Positions 18,875-27,075 of a stretch of 64,000 bases of DNA are shown here, one piece after another. This stretch comes from Deltaproteobacteria bacterium (GTDB lineage: Bacteria > Myxococcota_A > UBA9160 > JAJDAL01), in contig JAJDAL010000041.1 in assembly GCA_029261875.1 (NCBI GenBank), positions 1 through 64,000 on the forward strand, in the 5' to 3' direction. The translations under genes and the position numbers were made by a program. The notes below the pieces were generated by a model. That model saw only the letters and a list, made by a program, of their open reading frames with translations. It did no database searches and was not told where the DNA came from. The number at the start of each line of letters is the position of its first letter. The stretch's first letter is position 1.

Positions 18875-19965
18875 AACTGACGCTTCGCCACGGCGTCGGC
18901 GTACGCCTCGAGTTCCTCGGTCGTAGCGCGCTGCATATCCGCACCGCGGTGCCACGCCCGATACCACGCCACGGTGGCTTCGATGGCTTCCTCGGTCGTC
19001 CAGACCGTTTGCCAACCGAGCTCGGTCTCCGCTTTGGTGCTGTCGATGGCCAAGGCCGCGGATTCGGCAGCGATCGCGCCCCCGCCCTTTTCCCACCGCG
19101 CCCCCTCGCCCCAGTGTTCCGCGAGACGAGAAGCCACTTCGCGGACCGCGTACCGCGCCGGAGAACGCGGACCCAGATTCCAGGCGCCCCGAAACGCTTT
19201 GGGCTGCGCGGCCGCCTGTTCCGCGAGCATCAGCAAGCCGCGCACCGCCTCCCAAACGTGTTGCCACGGCCGCTCTGCATTGGGGTTGCGTAGCACCAAA
19301 GGCTCACCGGCCACGAAAGCGCGGATGGCATCGGGAACGATTCGCGTCGCTGACCAATCGCCGCCGCCAATCAGATTTCCTGCGCGAACCGTGGCGAGGC
19401 CAATCCGACGCTCCTCGAGATACCGCGATTCGTAAGCGCGAACCGAGAACTCGGCCGACGCCTTGCTGAGCGCGTACGCCTCATTCCCACCCAGGCGATC
19501 CGTTTCCCGATGACGGCGTTCGCTCCCCACCGGGTCGTACACCTTGTCGGTCGTAAACACCACGAGCGCGCGAAGCGCTTCCGCGAGCAAGGCCGCATCG
19601 AGCAACCGAACGGTCCCCATGGCGTTGTCCTCGAAGGTCCCCACCGGATCCCGACGCGCCTCGGAAACCAACGGCTGTGCCGCCAGGTGAAGCGCGATTT
19701 CGGGGTTCGCTTCGCGCACACATTTTCGGAGTAACTCGACATCGCGAAGATCGCCGATGTGGGAATCGATTCGCTCCCCAAGCCCCAATAGCACGTAGCT
19801 ACTGGGATCCGTCGGCGGTGCGAGACCATACCCGGTGACACGGGCACCCATGTCCGCGAGCCAAAGCGCAACGCGGGCACCGACAAAGCCCGTGTGCCCG
19901 GTCAGGAAAACCCGGCGCCCATGCCAGAACGCGGGAGTCGGAAGCGGCCTACCAGCCATCCCCAT
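18871..19965 (-). CDS. rfbG: CDP-glucose 4,6-dehydratase
   Basis: 364 residues, the usual length. This extended SDR turns CDP-glucose into CDP-4-keto-6-deoxyglucose using bound NAD. The motif GHTGFVG (near 23-29), 'LHLAAQPLV', 'FTTDKVY' with the dehydratase Thr-Asp-Lys triad and 'YALSK' with the catalytic Tyr and Lys are all present. It follows rfbF and overlaps its end by 17 bases, which supports the CDP (not dTDP) assignment. ATG at 19965 or at 19959 may be used. It is the last gene of the leftward CDP-sugar operon. Confidence 0.92.
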   Translation of the reverse strand: MGMAGRPLPTPAFWHGRRVFLTGHTGFVGARVALWLADMGARVTGYGLAPPTDPSSYVLLGLGERIDSHIGDLRDVELLRKCVREANPEIALHLAAQPLVSEARRDPVGTFEDNAMGTVRLLDAALLAEALRALVVFTTDKVYDPVGSERRHRETDRLGGNEAYALSKASAEFSVRAYESRYLEERRIGLATVRAGNLIGGGDWSATRIVPDAIRAFVAGEPLVLRNPNAERPWQHVWEAVRGLLMLAEQAAAQPKAFRGAWNLGPRSPARYAVREVASRLAEHWGEGARWEKGGGAIAAESAALAIDSTKAETELGWQTVWTTEEAIEATVAWYRAWHRGADMQRATTEELEAYADAVAKRQF

Positions 19966-20782
19966 TCACCCAGGGCGCGCGACCGGACTCGCACATTTCG
20001 TTCAGCAGCACCATCTCGCGATAGGTATCCATGCACTGCCAGAAGCCATCGTGGTAGTGGGCAGCCAAGTCGTCTTGCTTTGCCAAGCTGGGAAGAATGT
20101 CCGCTTCGAGGGACAATTCCGCCGTCGGTTCGAAGGACGCGAAGACCTTGCGCTCGCAGACCAGGTACCCGCCGTTGATCCAACCGTTGTCCACCTGCGG
20201 TTTTTCGCGGAAGTGGGTGACCCGCCCGTGTTCGAGTGCAATCTCTCCAAACCGTGCCATGGGCCGCACGGCGGTCACGGTGGCGCTGCGCCGCTGGGTC
20301 TCGTGGTGGATCAGAAGTTTCTCGAGGTTGACATTCGCTACCCCGTCTCCGTAGGTGGCGAAAAACACATCGTTGCGCACGTGGCGCAACGCGCGCTGGA
20401 TGCGAGCGCCCGTGTTCGCTTGATCCCCCGTGTCCACCAATACGACGCGCCAATCCTCGACCTGTTCCGGATCGAACAGTTCGATGCTGTCGCGTCGCGG
20501 CTCGACCGCGAAATCCGCCGTTCGGTAGCGGTAGTTGAGAAAATAATCCCGGATCACGTCGCCGCGGTATCCCAGGCACAGCACGAAGTTGCGCACACCG
20601 AAGCTCGAATAGATCTTCATGATGTGCCAGAGAATCGGCTTGCCGCCGATCTCGACCATGGGTTTGGGTTTGATCTCGGTTTCTTCACGCAGGCGCGTCC
20701 CCATGCCACCGCACAGAATGACCGCCTCCATATCGTGAAGCTCGGGCACCGCAGAAGTACGCTTTTCGTTGGGTCCAGACAC
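19949..20782 (-). CDS. rfbF: Glucose-1-phosphate cytidylyltransferase
   Basis: 277 residues from a GTG start; an internal ATG before 'EAVILCGGMGTRL' would give the more usual 260. It makes CDP-glucose from CTP and glucose 1-phosphate. The nucleotidyltransferase signature 'LCGGMGTRLREET' and 'KPMVEIGGKPILWHIMK', together with 'TYGDGVANV' and 'FWQCMDTYREM', are typical of RfbF. It is co-transcribed with rfbG and sits downstream of a sulfotransferase, an SGNH protein, an RmlC-type epimerase and a sugar C-methyltransferase. Confidence 0.95.
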   Translation of the reverse strand: MSGPNEKRTSAVPELHDMEAVILCGGMGTRLREETEIKPKPMVEIGGKPILWHIMKIYSSFGVRNFVLCLGYRGDVIRDYFLNYRYRTADFAVEPRRDSIELFDPEQVEDWRVVLVDTGDQANTGARIQRALRHVRNDVFFATYGDGVANVNLEKLLIHHETQRRSATVTAVRPMARFGEIALEHGRVTHFREKPQVDNGWINGGYLVCERKVFASFEPTAELSLEADILPSLAKQDDLAAHYHDGFWQCMDTYREMVLLNEMCESGRAPWVNGDGW

Positions 20783-20806
20783 AGAAATCCCTCCGCGCGG
20801 CAGACT

Positions 20807-21889
20807 TTACACCATCTCCGGCGGACGCTGGGGCAGTCCCCGACGCAGGTCCGCGAGCAGTTCTCGAGGTGCTTCGAACCAGCGCGCCGGCTCCTTGGCG
20901 TACTGGGTAAGCGCTTCGCGGATTCCGGGTGCGATCGGCACGGCCGCCTGCTCGCAAGCGCCCGCGAGCCCCTGGAGCGCGCCTTCCGCTCGGGGAAACG
21001 TCTGTAGCACTTCGAAATAATGCCAGGCCGCAGCGCAAAAGGCCCCTTCGGATTGGCATTCGCGTGCGCGTGCCAGGCGCCGGTGAGAATCCGCTGCGCG
21101 ACCGAACGCCTGCTCCCAGCGATCGCCCAGGAGCGCATCCGAAAATGCTCGATCGGCGGCAGCGAACTCGTCTTTCCACTGCCCGTGTTCGCCCTTGCGG
21201 AAATGCGCCATCTCCGAGGCCTTCGGAAGCGCGCCCGGATTCACGGCCTCGACGGCATGAAACGCCAGGAGACCCTCCATGAACTGCGCCGCATCCCTGC
21301 GCAAATCATCGAAGAACAACAGCTGAATCTTCAATCCCGGCTCGTCCTCCGCGAAGGCTCCCAACCAGGATTCCACCCACTGCACCGCGCGAGGCAAGAA
21401 AGTGCGTACCTGGAATGCCAGTTTGCGCGCGTGGCTCCACTCGAAATAATCGCGCGGAACGTATTGATAGACCGAATGGTAATTTCGAAGGTCGGGACCG
21501 GCGCGATCGATGTGATGCGTAAAGGAAACCGTGCAATCGCGCGGGTCGCGCATCAAGACACTGACGCGCGAAATCCCCGCGTCTACCAGCGCCCGGCGAT
21601 TGAAGTAGCTCCCCGCCATATGGGTACCGAGCAGCTGACCGCGTCTTGCGTAACGGCGGAGTACCGCGGAACGCAGCAGCTGAACGTCGAAATCCCCCAT
21701 ACTGAAGAAATCGGCATGTTCCGGGTAATAGCCCGTGCGCATTTCTTCGAGGATCCCCGGACGAGCGTACACATCCGGCATGCGGAGCTCCGTCATGCGA
21801 AGCAACGCGTTGGTGGTGAAATCCGTACCACTCTTCGGCAGGCTCGCGAGAAACAAACTCGGCTGCGGTTTCGGTCGACGTCGAAACAA
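20807..21889 (-). CDS. PAPS-dependent sulfotransferase
   Basis: 360 residues, with a TTG start after GGGGGCAG. It has the 5'-phosphosulfate loop 'LPKSGTDF' (17-24), the 3'-phosphate-binding 'RDPRDCTVSF' and the classic 'RKGEHGQWKDEF' motif near residue 217. These define cytosolic-type sulfotransferases that move sulfate from PAPS to a hydroxyl. The C-terminal 90 residues look like helical TPR-type sequence. Its place inside a CDP-sugar operon suggests sulfation of a glycan or of a glycan precursor. PAPS supply would need an APS kinase, which is not in this window, besides sat at 4552-5820. Confidence 0.9.
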   Translation of the reverse strand: MFRRRPKPQPSLFLASLPKSGTDFTTNALLRMTELRMPDVYARPGILEEMRTGYYPEHADFFSMGDFDVQLLRSAVLRRYARRGQLLGTHMAGSYFNRRALVDAGISRVSVLMRDPRDCTVSFTHHIDRAGPDLRNYHSVYQYVPRDYFEWSHARKLAFQVRTFLPRAVQWVESWLGAFAEDEPGLKIQLLFFDDLRRDAAQFMEGLLAFHAVEAVNPGALPKASEMAHFRKGEHGQWKDEFAAADRAFSDALLGDRWEQAFGRAADSHRRLARARECQSEGAFCAAAWHYFEVLQTFPRAEGALQGLAGACEQAAVPIAPGIREALTQYAKEPARWFEAPRELLADLRRGLPQRPPEMV

Positions 21890-21897
21890 ACTGCCCC

Positions 21898-23136
21898 CTA
21901 GGCCACGGGCACGAGCTTGCGCTCGCGCAGGCCCTGGGCGATCGCTCGCGCGACGGTATCGCTGAACTCCGCCGTATAGTGGACGCTATCCACGTAGAGC
22001 GGCTCCTTTCGATCCCGCTGCAGATCCCCGAGCCAAAGAAAGTCGTCCGCGGGCGGCCGCTCCTTCAACCACTCCGCCATTCGCGCGTAGCCGGGCCCGG
22101 ATCGCGAGTGCCCGTGAAGACCGTAATGGACGTGCAGTGCCACGTGGTGCTCGAGATCGTACCCATAGGCGGGAACGGGTTGCCAAACGAAAAACGTCCG
22201 CACGCCGTACTCCTGCGCCACCGCCAAAACCTGCCGCCGATTGTGATCCCAACGCTCGATCACCGCATCGAGTACCGGTTCAGGAATCGGTTCGGACTTG
22301 ACGTCGATCGGGGCCCCAGCCACCTCGGTGCTCCCGAAGCGTTTCGCCAAGGCGTCCGCCAGCTGGTGGAGCGGAAGGCTGCCCAGAAAATCCGACAACA
22401 GGCTCCACTGCGGGCGGGCCCGCAAAACGTTTCGGCGTTGGTCGTGTTGACGGCGATTGGTCTCTTCCATGGCCTGGGCGTAGATCCCGTGGGTCGCCGG
22501 TCGGCCATCGAGGAAAAAGAAATCGTTGAGCCCGTCGAGAAAGATCGCGACATCGGGCACGTGGCCCTGGGCCAGGAGTTGTTGAAACAAGATCCGTTCC
22601 TGGGTCGAAAGATAGGACCCGCGACCGAAATTGTAGACGCGGATCGGCCGAGCCGGAGCCGGATCGCGGTTGAGGGCTTCTTGCAGGTAGCTCGGTACGG
22701 TGGTCCAGTCGGGACCGACCCCCAGGGCCGTCGAACCGCCGAAGAAAAACACATTGCAAAACGCCGGGTCCGGCGGCCACGCGCCCTGCTCCCGTCCACA
22801 GCGAAAACCGTGTTCGGAGTAGTTGAGGAATTTTCCCTGGAGCTCCCCGTGGCGAAGTTCCGTGTAATCCTCCTGGATGTGAATTCCCGCCTCCCCGCGT
22901 TTGTACTCGGCGAAGAAAGCTTCCCATTCGCCGGGCTGGAGGCCAAACCACGATTCGGTGTAGGGCGCGAGCTCTCCCTTGAAGCGATCCAGATATTCCA
23001 ATCGAAGGCGTTCGTTGGGGGATATCAGCAAGCTGGGAAACAGCCGCACGAGCCCCCAAGCGGCGACATTCAGCACCGCGTAGAGGACCGCAATGGCCGC
23101 GACCGCGCCCCCGACGACACCCCACACCTCACTCAC
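21898..23136 (-). CDS. Membrane-anchored SGNH/GDSL hydrolase-like protein
   Basis: 412 residues, starting at a GTG that overlaps the rfbC stop (GTGA). One N-terminal membrane helix (about 5-35) is followed by a predicted periplasmic domain. SGNH-type blocks are visible: 'FFFGGSTALG' with the nucleophile Ser, 'NFGRGSY', 'FLDGLND' with the oxyanion Asn and a C-terminal 'VDSVHYT' with Asp and His. This group includes glycan O-acetylesterases and acetyltransferase-associated proteins. It probably edits acyl groups on the exported polysaccharide. It differs clearly from the paralogous pair at 54.8 and 59.0 kb. Confidence 0.8.
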   Translation of the reverse strand: MSEVWGVVGGAVAAIAVLYAVLNVAAWGLVRLFPSLLISPNERLRLEYLDRFKGELAPYTESWFGLQPGEWEAFFAEYKRGEAGIHIQEDYTELRHGELQGKFLNYSEHGFRCGREQGAWPPDPAFCNVFFFGGSTALGVGPDWTTVPSYLQEALNRDPAPARPIRVYNFGRGSYLSTQERILFQQLLAQGHVPDVAIFLDGLNDFFFLDGRPATHGIYAQAMEETNRRQHDQRRNVLRARPQWSLLSDFLGSLPLHQLADALAKRFGSTEVAGAPIDVKSEPIPEPVLDAVIERWDHNRRQVLAVAQEYGVRTFFVWQPVPAYGYDLEHHVALHVHYGLHGHSRSGPGYARMAEWLKERPPADDFLWLGDLQRDRKEPLYVDSVHYTAEFSDTVARAIAQGLRERKLVPVA

Positions 23137-23681
23137 TCCGGCAGCTTCTCATGTTCGGACAGGAATGGCCACGTGCGATCGGCGTCGGACAGGACACGGG
23201 GCGCCAGGGGCCAGGCGATCCCGAGCTGCGGGTCGTCCCAGCGAACTCCCCGGGCCGCTTCGGGCGCATAGGCCGCGGTCATGTGGTACACGAGTTCGAC
23301 GTCATCTTGCAGGGTCTGAAAGCCGTGGGCGCATCCGCGGGGAATGTAGAGCGTTCGACGGTTCTCCGCGCTGAGTTCCACTTGAAACGTCTCGCCGAAC
23401 GTGGCCGAGGTGGGGCGCAGGTCCGCGATCACATCGAACACGCGACCGCGGGTGCAACGCACGGTCTTCACCTCCGAATGGGGGGGCAATTGATAATGGA
23501 GACCGCGCAGGGTGCCGCACAGGATGTTGTAAGAAATCCCGGCTTGGGCAAACGCCCCCTCGAGACCGTGGGCACGAAACGTATCGGCACAGAAACTGCG
23601 GGCGAAGAAGCCCCGCTCATCGCGCGCGGGCTCGACTTCGATCAGGTGCGCGCCCGAGATGGGGGTTTCCAATAGCTTCAT
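23133..23681 (-). CDS. rfbC: RmlC-type NDP-4-keto-6-deoxyhexose 3,5-epimerase
   Basis: 182 residues, standard for RmlC. The catalytic base His62 ('RGLHYQ') and Tyr138 ('TAAYAPEAARGVRWDDP') are conserved, as is 'IPRGCAHGFQ'. The classical reaction is epimerisation of dTDP-4-keto-6-deoxyglucose for rhamnose. No rmlA, rmlB or rmlD is present, but rfbF and rfbG are in the same operon, so the substrate here is more likely a CDP-4-keto sugar, possibly after C-methylation. Its ATG overlaps the end of the C-methyltransferase gene. Confidence 0.9.
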   Translation of the reverse strand: MKLLETPISGAHLIEVEPARDERGFFARSFCADTFRAHGLEGAFAQAGISYNILCGTLRGLHYQLPPHSEVKTVRCTRGRVFDVIADLRPTSATFGETFQVELSAENRRTLYIPRGCAHGFQTLQDDVELVYHMTAAYAPEAARGVRWDDPQLGIAWPLAPRVLSDADRTWPFLSEHEKLPE

Positions 23682-24928
23682 TCGATCACTCGCGGTTCCG
23701 GAACCGGCACGATGAACTTCCCGCCACGGGCACGATACTCGGCCTGCTGCGCGAGAATTTCGTCGGCGAAATTCCAGGTCAACAACAACAAATAGTCCGG
23801 CGGGTCCTCCGCCAACACGTCCGGCGAAAGAATCGGCAGGTGCGATCCCGGCAAGACGCGCCCCTGCTTCAAGGCACTCCGGTCCACCACATATTCGAGG
23901 CTCTCGCGACCGAATCCGCAGAAATTCAACAACGTGGAACCCTTGGCCGAGGCCCCGTAAGCGGCGATGCGGTTGCCCTCCTTGCGCAGACGACCGAGCG
24001 TTCGCCGCAACTCCACCCGCAAATTGGCAACGAAGCGGCGGAAGGCTTCATAGGGAGCGTCCTCGAGGATTCCCCACTCTTTTTCGTCGGCCAGCATCGC
24101 GTGGACCCGCTCTTTCCCCGCGTCGCCTTCCTCGGGATCCGCGCTAGCGACGTGCACCCGGAGCGATCCGCCGTGAATCCAAATGCGCTCGACATCGACG
24201 ATCGCGAGATCCCGCACCGAAAACGCGCGCTCCAGTGCGGTCAGGGAAAAGTAGAAAACGTGCTCGTGATAGATCGTGTCGAAAGCCAGGTTCTCCATCA
24301 AGTCGAGCAGGTAGGGGACTTCGATCACCACGCGTCCGTCGGGCGCCAGGATCTCGTGAAGACCGCGGATGAATCCGTCGAGGTCCGGCACGTGGGCCAT
24401 CACGTTGTTGGCGTGAACCACATCCGCGCGCCCCATGCGCCGCGCCACATCGCGCGCCAACTCGAATCCAAAGAAACCGAGGACGCTGGGAATTCCGCGG
24501 TCCGCCGCAAGCTGGGCGATCTCCTCGGCCGGCTCGATTCCCAACACTTCGATGCCGCGATCGCGATAACACGCGAGCAGCGCACCGTCGTTGCTCCCGA
24601 TCTCCATCACCCGACTTGCGGGTTTCCAGGTGCGCGACTTGTAGATCTGTTCGACGGCGGCGCGAACGTGATCCAGGTAGGCGTCCGAATACGACGATCG
24701 ATACGGGTAGTCGCGAAACAGCAGTGCGGGATCGACGAGGTGGGTGAGCTGAACGAGCGAGCAGCGCGGACAGCGCGCGACTTCGAGGGGATAGCGGGCT
24801 TCCTCCTGCTTCGATTCCGGATCGCGCAGCGCATTGGCGAGGGGAACCCTTCCCAGATCCAGGACCGGAATCAGTCGGCGCGTCCCGCAGGAGCGGCACG
24901 CGTCGGAGCGCACGATATCCACCGTCAT
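23678..24928 (-). CDS. Sugar C-methyltransferase (NovU/TylCIII/EryBIII type)
   Basis: 416 residues from ATG 24928. An N-terminal zinc-ribbon-like part has Cys11-x2-Cys14 and 'CPRCSLVQL', followed by the SAM-binding 'VMEIGSNDGALL', a central 'YHEHVFYFS' and the C-terminal 'AAYGASAKGSTLLNFCG' domain. This three-part layout is typical of enzymes that methylate a carbon (usually C3) of NDP-4-keto-deoxysugars. With rfbF, rfbG and the RmlC-type epimerase it suggests a branched 3-C-methyl-6-deoxyhexose built on CDP. It is the first gene of the leftward operon and diverges from the 25070/25189 genes. Confidence 0.9.
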   Translation of the reverse strand: MTVDIVRSDACRSCGTRRLIPVLDLGRVPLANALRDPESKQEEARYPLEVARCPRCSLVQLTHLVDPALLFRDYPYRSSYSDAYLDHVRAAVEQIYKSRTWKPASRVMEIGSNDGALLACYRDRGIEVLGIEPAEEIAQLAADRGIPSVLGFFGFELARDVARRMGRADVVHANNVMAHVPDLDGFIRGLHEILAPDGRVVIEVPYLLDLMENLAFDTIYHEHVFYFSLTALERAFSVRDLAIVDVERIWIHGGSLRVHVASADPEEGDAGKERVHAMLADEKEWGILEDAPYEAFRRFVANLRVELRRTLGRLRKEGNRIAAYGASAKGSTLLNFCGFGRESLEYVVDRSALKQGRVLPGSHLPILSPDVLAEDPPDYLLLLTWNFADEILAQQAEYRARGGKFIVPVPEPRVIE

Positions 24929-25069
24929 GCGTGCGTTTTTCGCGTAGCCGACCTCCGACGTCAACGTCCCGCTTTCCCGGGCGCGCGCTGCGTCCCGTGC
25001 TAGCTCCGCAAGTCCTTGCAGCCAAACAGTTTCTTCGGCAACCTCCCATGACTCCAGACCAGGCACCAC

Positions 25070-25192
25070 ATGACGAACACAATATGGATCGTGACCGCTT
25101 TGGCCCTGCTCGCAATCGCCGGAATCTGGGCGGCACGCCGATCCCAGCGACGGCGGCGCCCCCGTCCCAGCGACATCTACCCCCTTTGGTGA
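25070..25192 (+). CDS. Possible 40-residue single-span membrane peptide
   Basis: ATG 25070 opens a 40-codon frame that starts MTNTIWIVTALALLAIAGIW, one clear membrane helix, followed by a strongly basic stretch (ARRSQRRRRPRP) and the end SDIYPLW. Its TGA overlaps the GTG that best begins the FkbM gene (TGGTGAGC, a GTGA junction), the same coupling used by most gene pairs in this locus. An in-frame-extended FkbM start upstream would instead make this an overlap artefact. The ribosome binding site (AGG seven bases upstream) is weak. I know no family for it. Confidence 0.45.
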   Translation: MTNTIWIVTALALLAIAGIWAARRSQRRRRPRPSDIYPLW

Positions 25193-26253
25193 GCCCGCTC
25201 TCCCGCGGCGACCTTCGGCTCGCCCTGGCCCGCCTGGGCGAGGATCGCACGCGGCGCGAGCTTCTCACCGCCACGCTTCGCGAGCTGGAAGTCGGTCTCG
25301 AGCGGCCGGGATTCGACGTACGCGAAGAGGTCACGGGGCCCCTGGTCGACGCGCTGCACCAAAACGTGGATTCACTGTGCAGAACACTCGCTTCGGGACT
25401 CGAAATCCGTTGCCACTACCGCTCGAAGATCGCGCGGGATTTCGCCATGGCGACGCCCGAGCACCCGAACTGCGTTTGGGAACCCCAAACCACGCGTCTT
25501 CTCCTCGAGCTCTCCGCAGAGATCGAGGACGCGATCATCGGCGGCGCCTATTTCGGGGACCATGCGATTCCCGTGGCCCACGTTATGCGGGCCCACGGTG
25601 GCCGCTGTCACGCCTTCGAGCTCGATCCGGACCACATCGACATGTTGCGTCTGAACGCGCGCCAGAACGGACTCGACAACCTGGTGATTCAGCCGTGTGG
25701 CCTGTGGTCCGAGGCCGGTGCGCGCCTCGCCCTCGTGGGAACCGATTCCCACGCGGCACCGGTTCCCGACGCGGCGAACGGCGCACCCGCCACGTCGATC
25801 GACGAATACGCAACCCAAGCGGGGCTCCGCCGGATCGGGTTGATTCAACTCGACATCGAGGGCGGCGAGTTCGCGGCCCTGCGCGGCGCGCAGAAGTACC
25901 TGACCCATTCCGCCGAAGCTGCGCCCACCCTCGTCTTCGAAATCCACCGCCTCTATCAGGACTGGAGCCGCGGACTCGAATCCACGGAGATCGTGTCCTT
26001 CGTCGAAGGCCTGGGTTACGAAGTCTTCGCGATTCGCGATTATCAGGGCAACATGCCGCTGCCCGAAGGGCCCGTGGAAGTGATTCCCGTACGCGACGCC
26101 TATCTCGAAGGCCCCCCGCACGGATTCAACGTATTGGCGGTCAAAAACAAACGCGTGCTGGATCGCTTGCCGCTCCGGATGGTGCACGGCGTCAGCCCCA
26201 AGCTCTTGCGTCACCGCGATCCCAAGCTTCATCAACCCCTCCCGCCCGTTTAA
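25189..26253 (+). CDS. FkbM-family methyltransferase
   Basis: 354 residues from GTG 25189, chosen for its GTGA overlap with the small upstream frame; starts at 25048 or 25084 would add 35-47 low-complexity residues. Class I SAM fold: 'IIGGAYFGDHAIPVAHVM', 'CHAFELDPDHIDMLRLNA' and the FkbM hallmark 'IQLDIEGGEFAALRGA'. FkbM proteins O-methylate sugars or other hydroxyls. The N-terminal 100 residues are helical and unassigned. It probably methylates a sugar of the locus glycan. It is followed after 12 bases by an SDR gene. Confidence 0.87.
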   Translation: MSPLSRGDLRLALARLGEDRTRRELLTATLRELEVGLERPGFDVREEVTGPLVDALHQNVDSLCRTLASGLEIRCHYRSKIARDFAMATPEHPNCVWEPQTTRLLLELSAEIEDAIIGGAYFGDHAIPVAHVMRAHGGRCHAFELDPDHIDMLRLNARQNGLDNLVIQPCGLWSEAGARLALVGTDSHAAPVPDAANGAPATSIDEYATQAGLRRIGLIQLDIEGGEFAALRGAQKYLTHSAEAAPTLVFEIHRLYQDWSRGLESTEIVSFVEGLGYEVFAIRDYQGNMPLPEGPVEVIPVRDAYLEGPPHGFNVLAVKNKRVLDRLPLRMVHGVSPKLLRHRDPKLHQPLPPV

Positions 26254-26265
26254 GGATTCACCAGC

Positions 26266-27075
26266 GTGTTCACGGTCGTCGGCGGATCTGGATTCATCGG
26301 AAGCCACTTGCTTCGCCACCTACGCCAGGAAGGCATCGAGGCCGTGGCGCTTCCGCGCGGCGACCGATCCCTCGCCGACCTGGGCCACGTCGTCTACTGC
26401 GCCGGCGTCACTTCCGACTTCCGCAGCCGCCCCCTCGATACCATCGAAGCCCACGTCAGCGAATTGACCCAACTGCTGCGCAACGCGAGCTTCGATTCCT
26501 TCTTGTACCTGTCCTCCACGCGTGTGTACGGATCCAGCACCGCGACCGAGGAATCCTCCACCCTGTCCGTTCGTCCGGACGCTCCGTCGGACCTCTACAA
26601 TCTGTCCAAATTGACGGGCGAGGCCGCCTGCCTCGCCATGCCCCAACGCGAAGTCCGGGTCGCGCGCATTTCCAACGTCTTCGGCTTCGACCTCGACGGC
26701 CAGAACTTCCTGAGTTCGCTGATCCGCGACGCGATTCTCAAGGGCCGGATCGTCTTGCGCACGAGCCGCGGCTCCGCCAAGGACTACATTGGGGTTCACG
26801 ACGTGGTCGCCGCCCTGACGGACATCGCGCGCAGCGGTCGCGAGCGAATCTACAATCTCGCCTGCGGGTCCAACGTCAGCCACGGCGCCATCGTCGACAC
26901 CCTCCAAACCCTCACCGGCTGCGATGTCGAGAGCGAATCCGGGGCCCCCGTCCAGCGCTTCGCACCGATCGACACCGCGCGCCTGCGGGCCGAATTCGGT
27001 GGCCAGACGTCGAGCGTGCTCGACGCCCTGCCAGAGCTCGTCAGCTGGTACCGCGAAGCGTTGATGGAAGGATGA
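26266..27075 (+). CDS. NAD-dependent sugar epimerase/dehydratase (short extended SDR)
   Basis: 269 residues from GTG. It has the glycine-rich 'VVGGSGFIGSHLL' loop, 'VVYCAGVTSDF', 'YLSSTRVYG' and the catalytic 'YNLSK' (Tyr and Lys). At 269 residues it is shorter than GalE-type enzymes, with a compact substrate domain, similar to SDRs beside FkbM genes in O-antigen loci. The reaction (epimerisation, dehydration or reduction of an NDP-sugar) cannot be decided. The next gene starts in its stop codon (ATGA). Confidence 0.85.
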   Translation: MFTVVGGSGFIGSHLLRHLRQEGIEAVALPRGDRSLADLGHVVYCAGVTSDFRSRPLDTIEAHVSELTQLLRNASFDSFLYLSSTRVYGSSTATEESSTLSVRPDAPSDLYNLSKLTGEAACLAMPQREVRVARISNVFGFDLDGQNFLSSLIRDAILKGRIVLRTSRGSAKDYIGVHDVVAALTDIARSGRERIYNLACGSNVSHGAIVDTLQTLTGCDVESESGAPVQRFAPIDTARLRAEFGGQTSSVLDALPELVSWYREALMEG

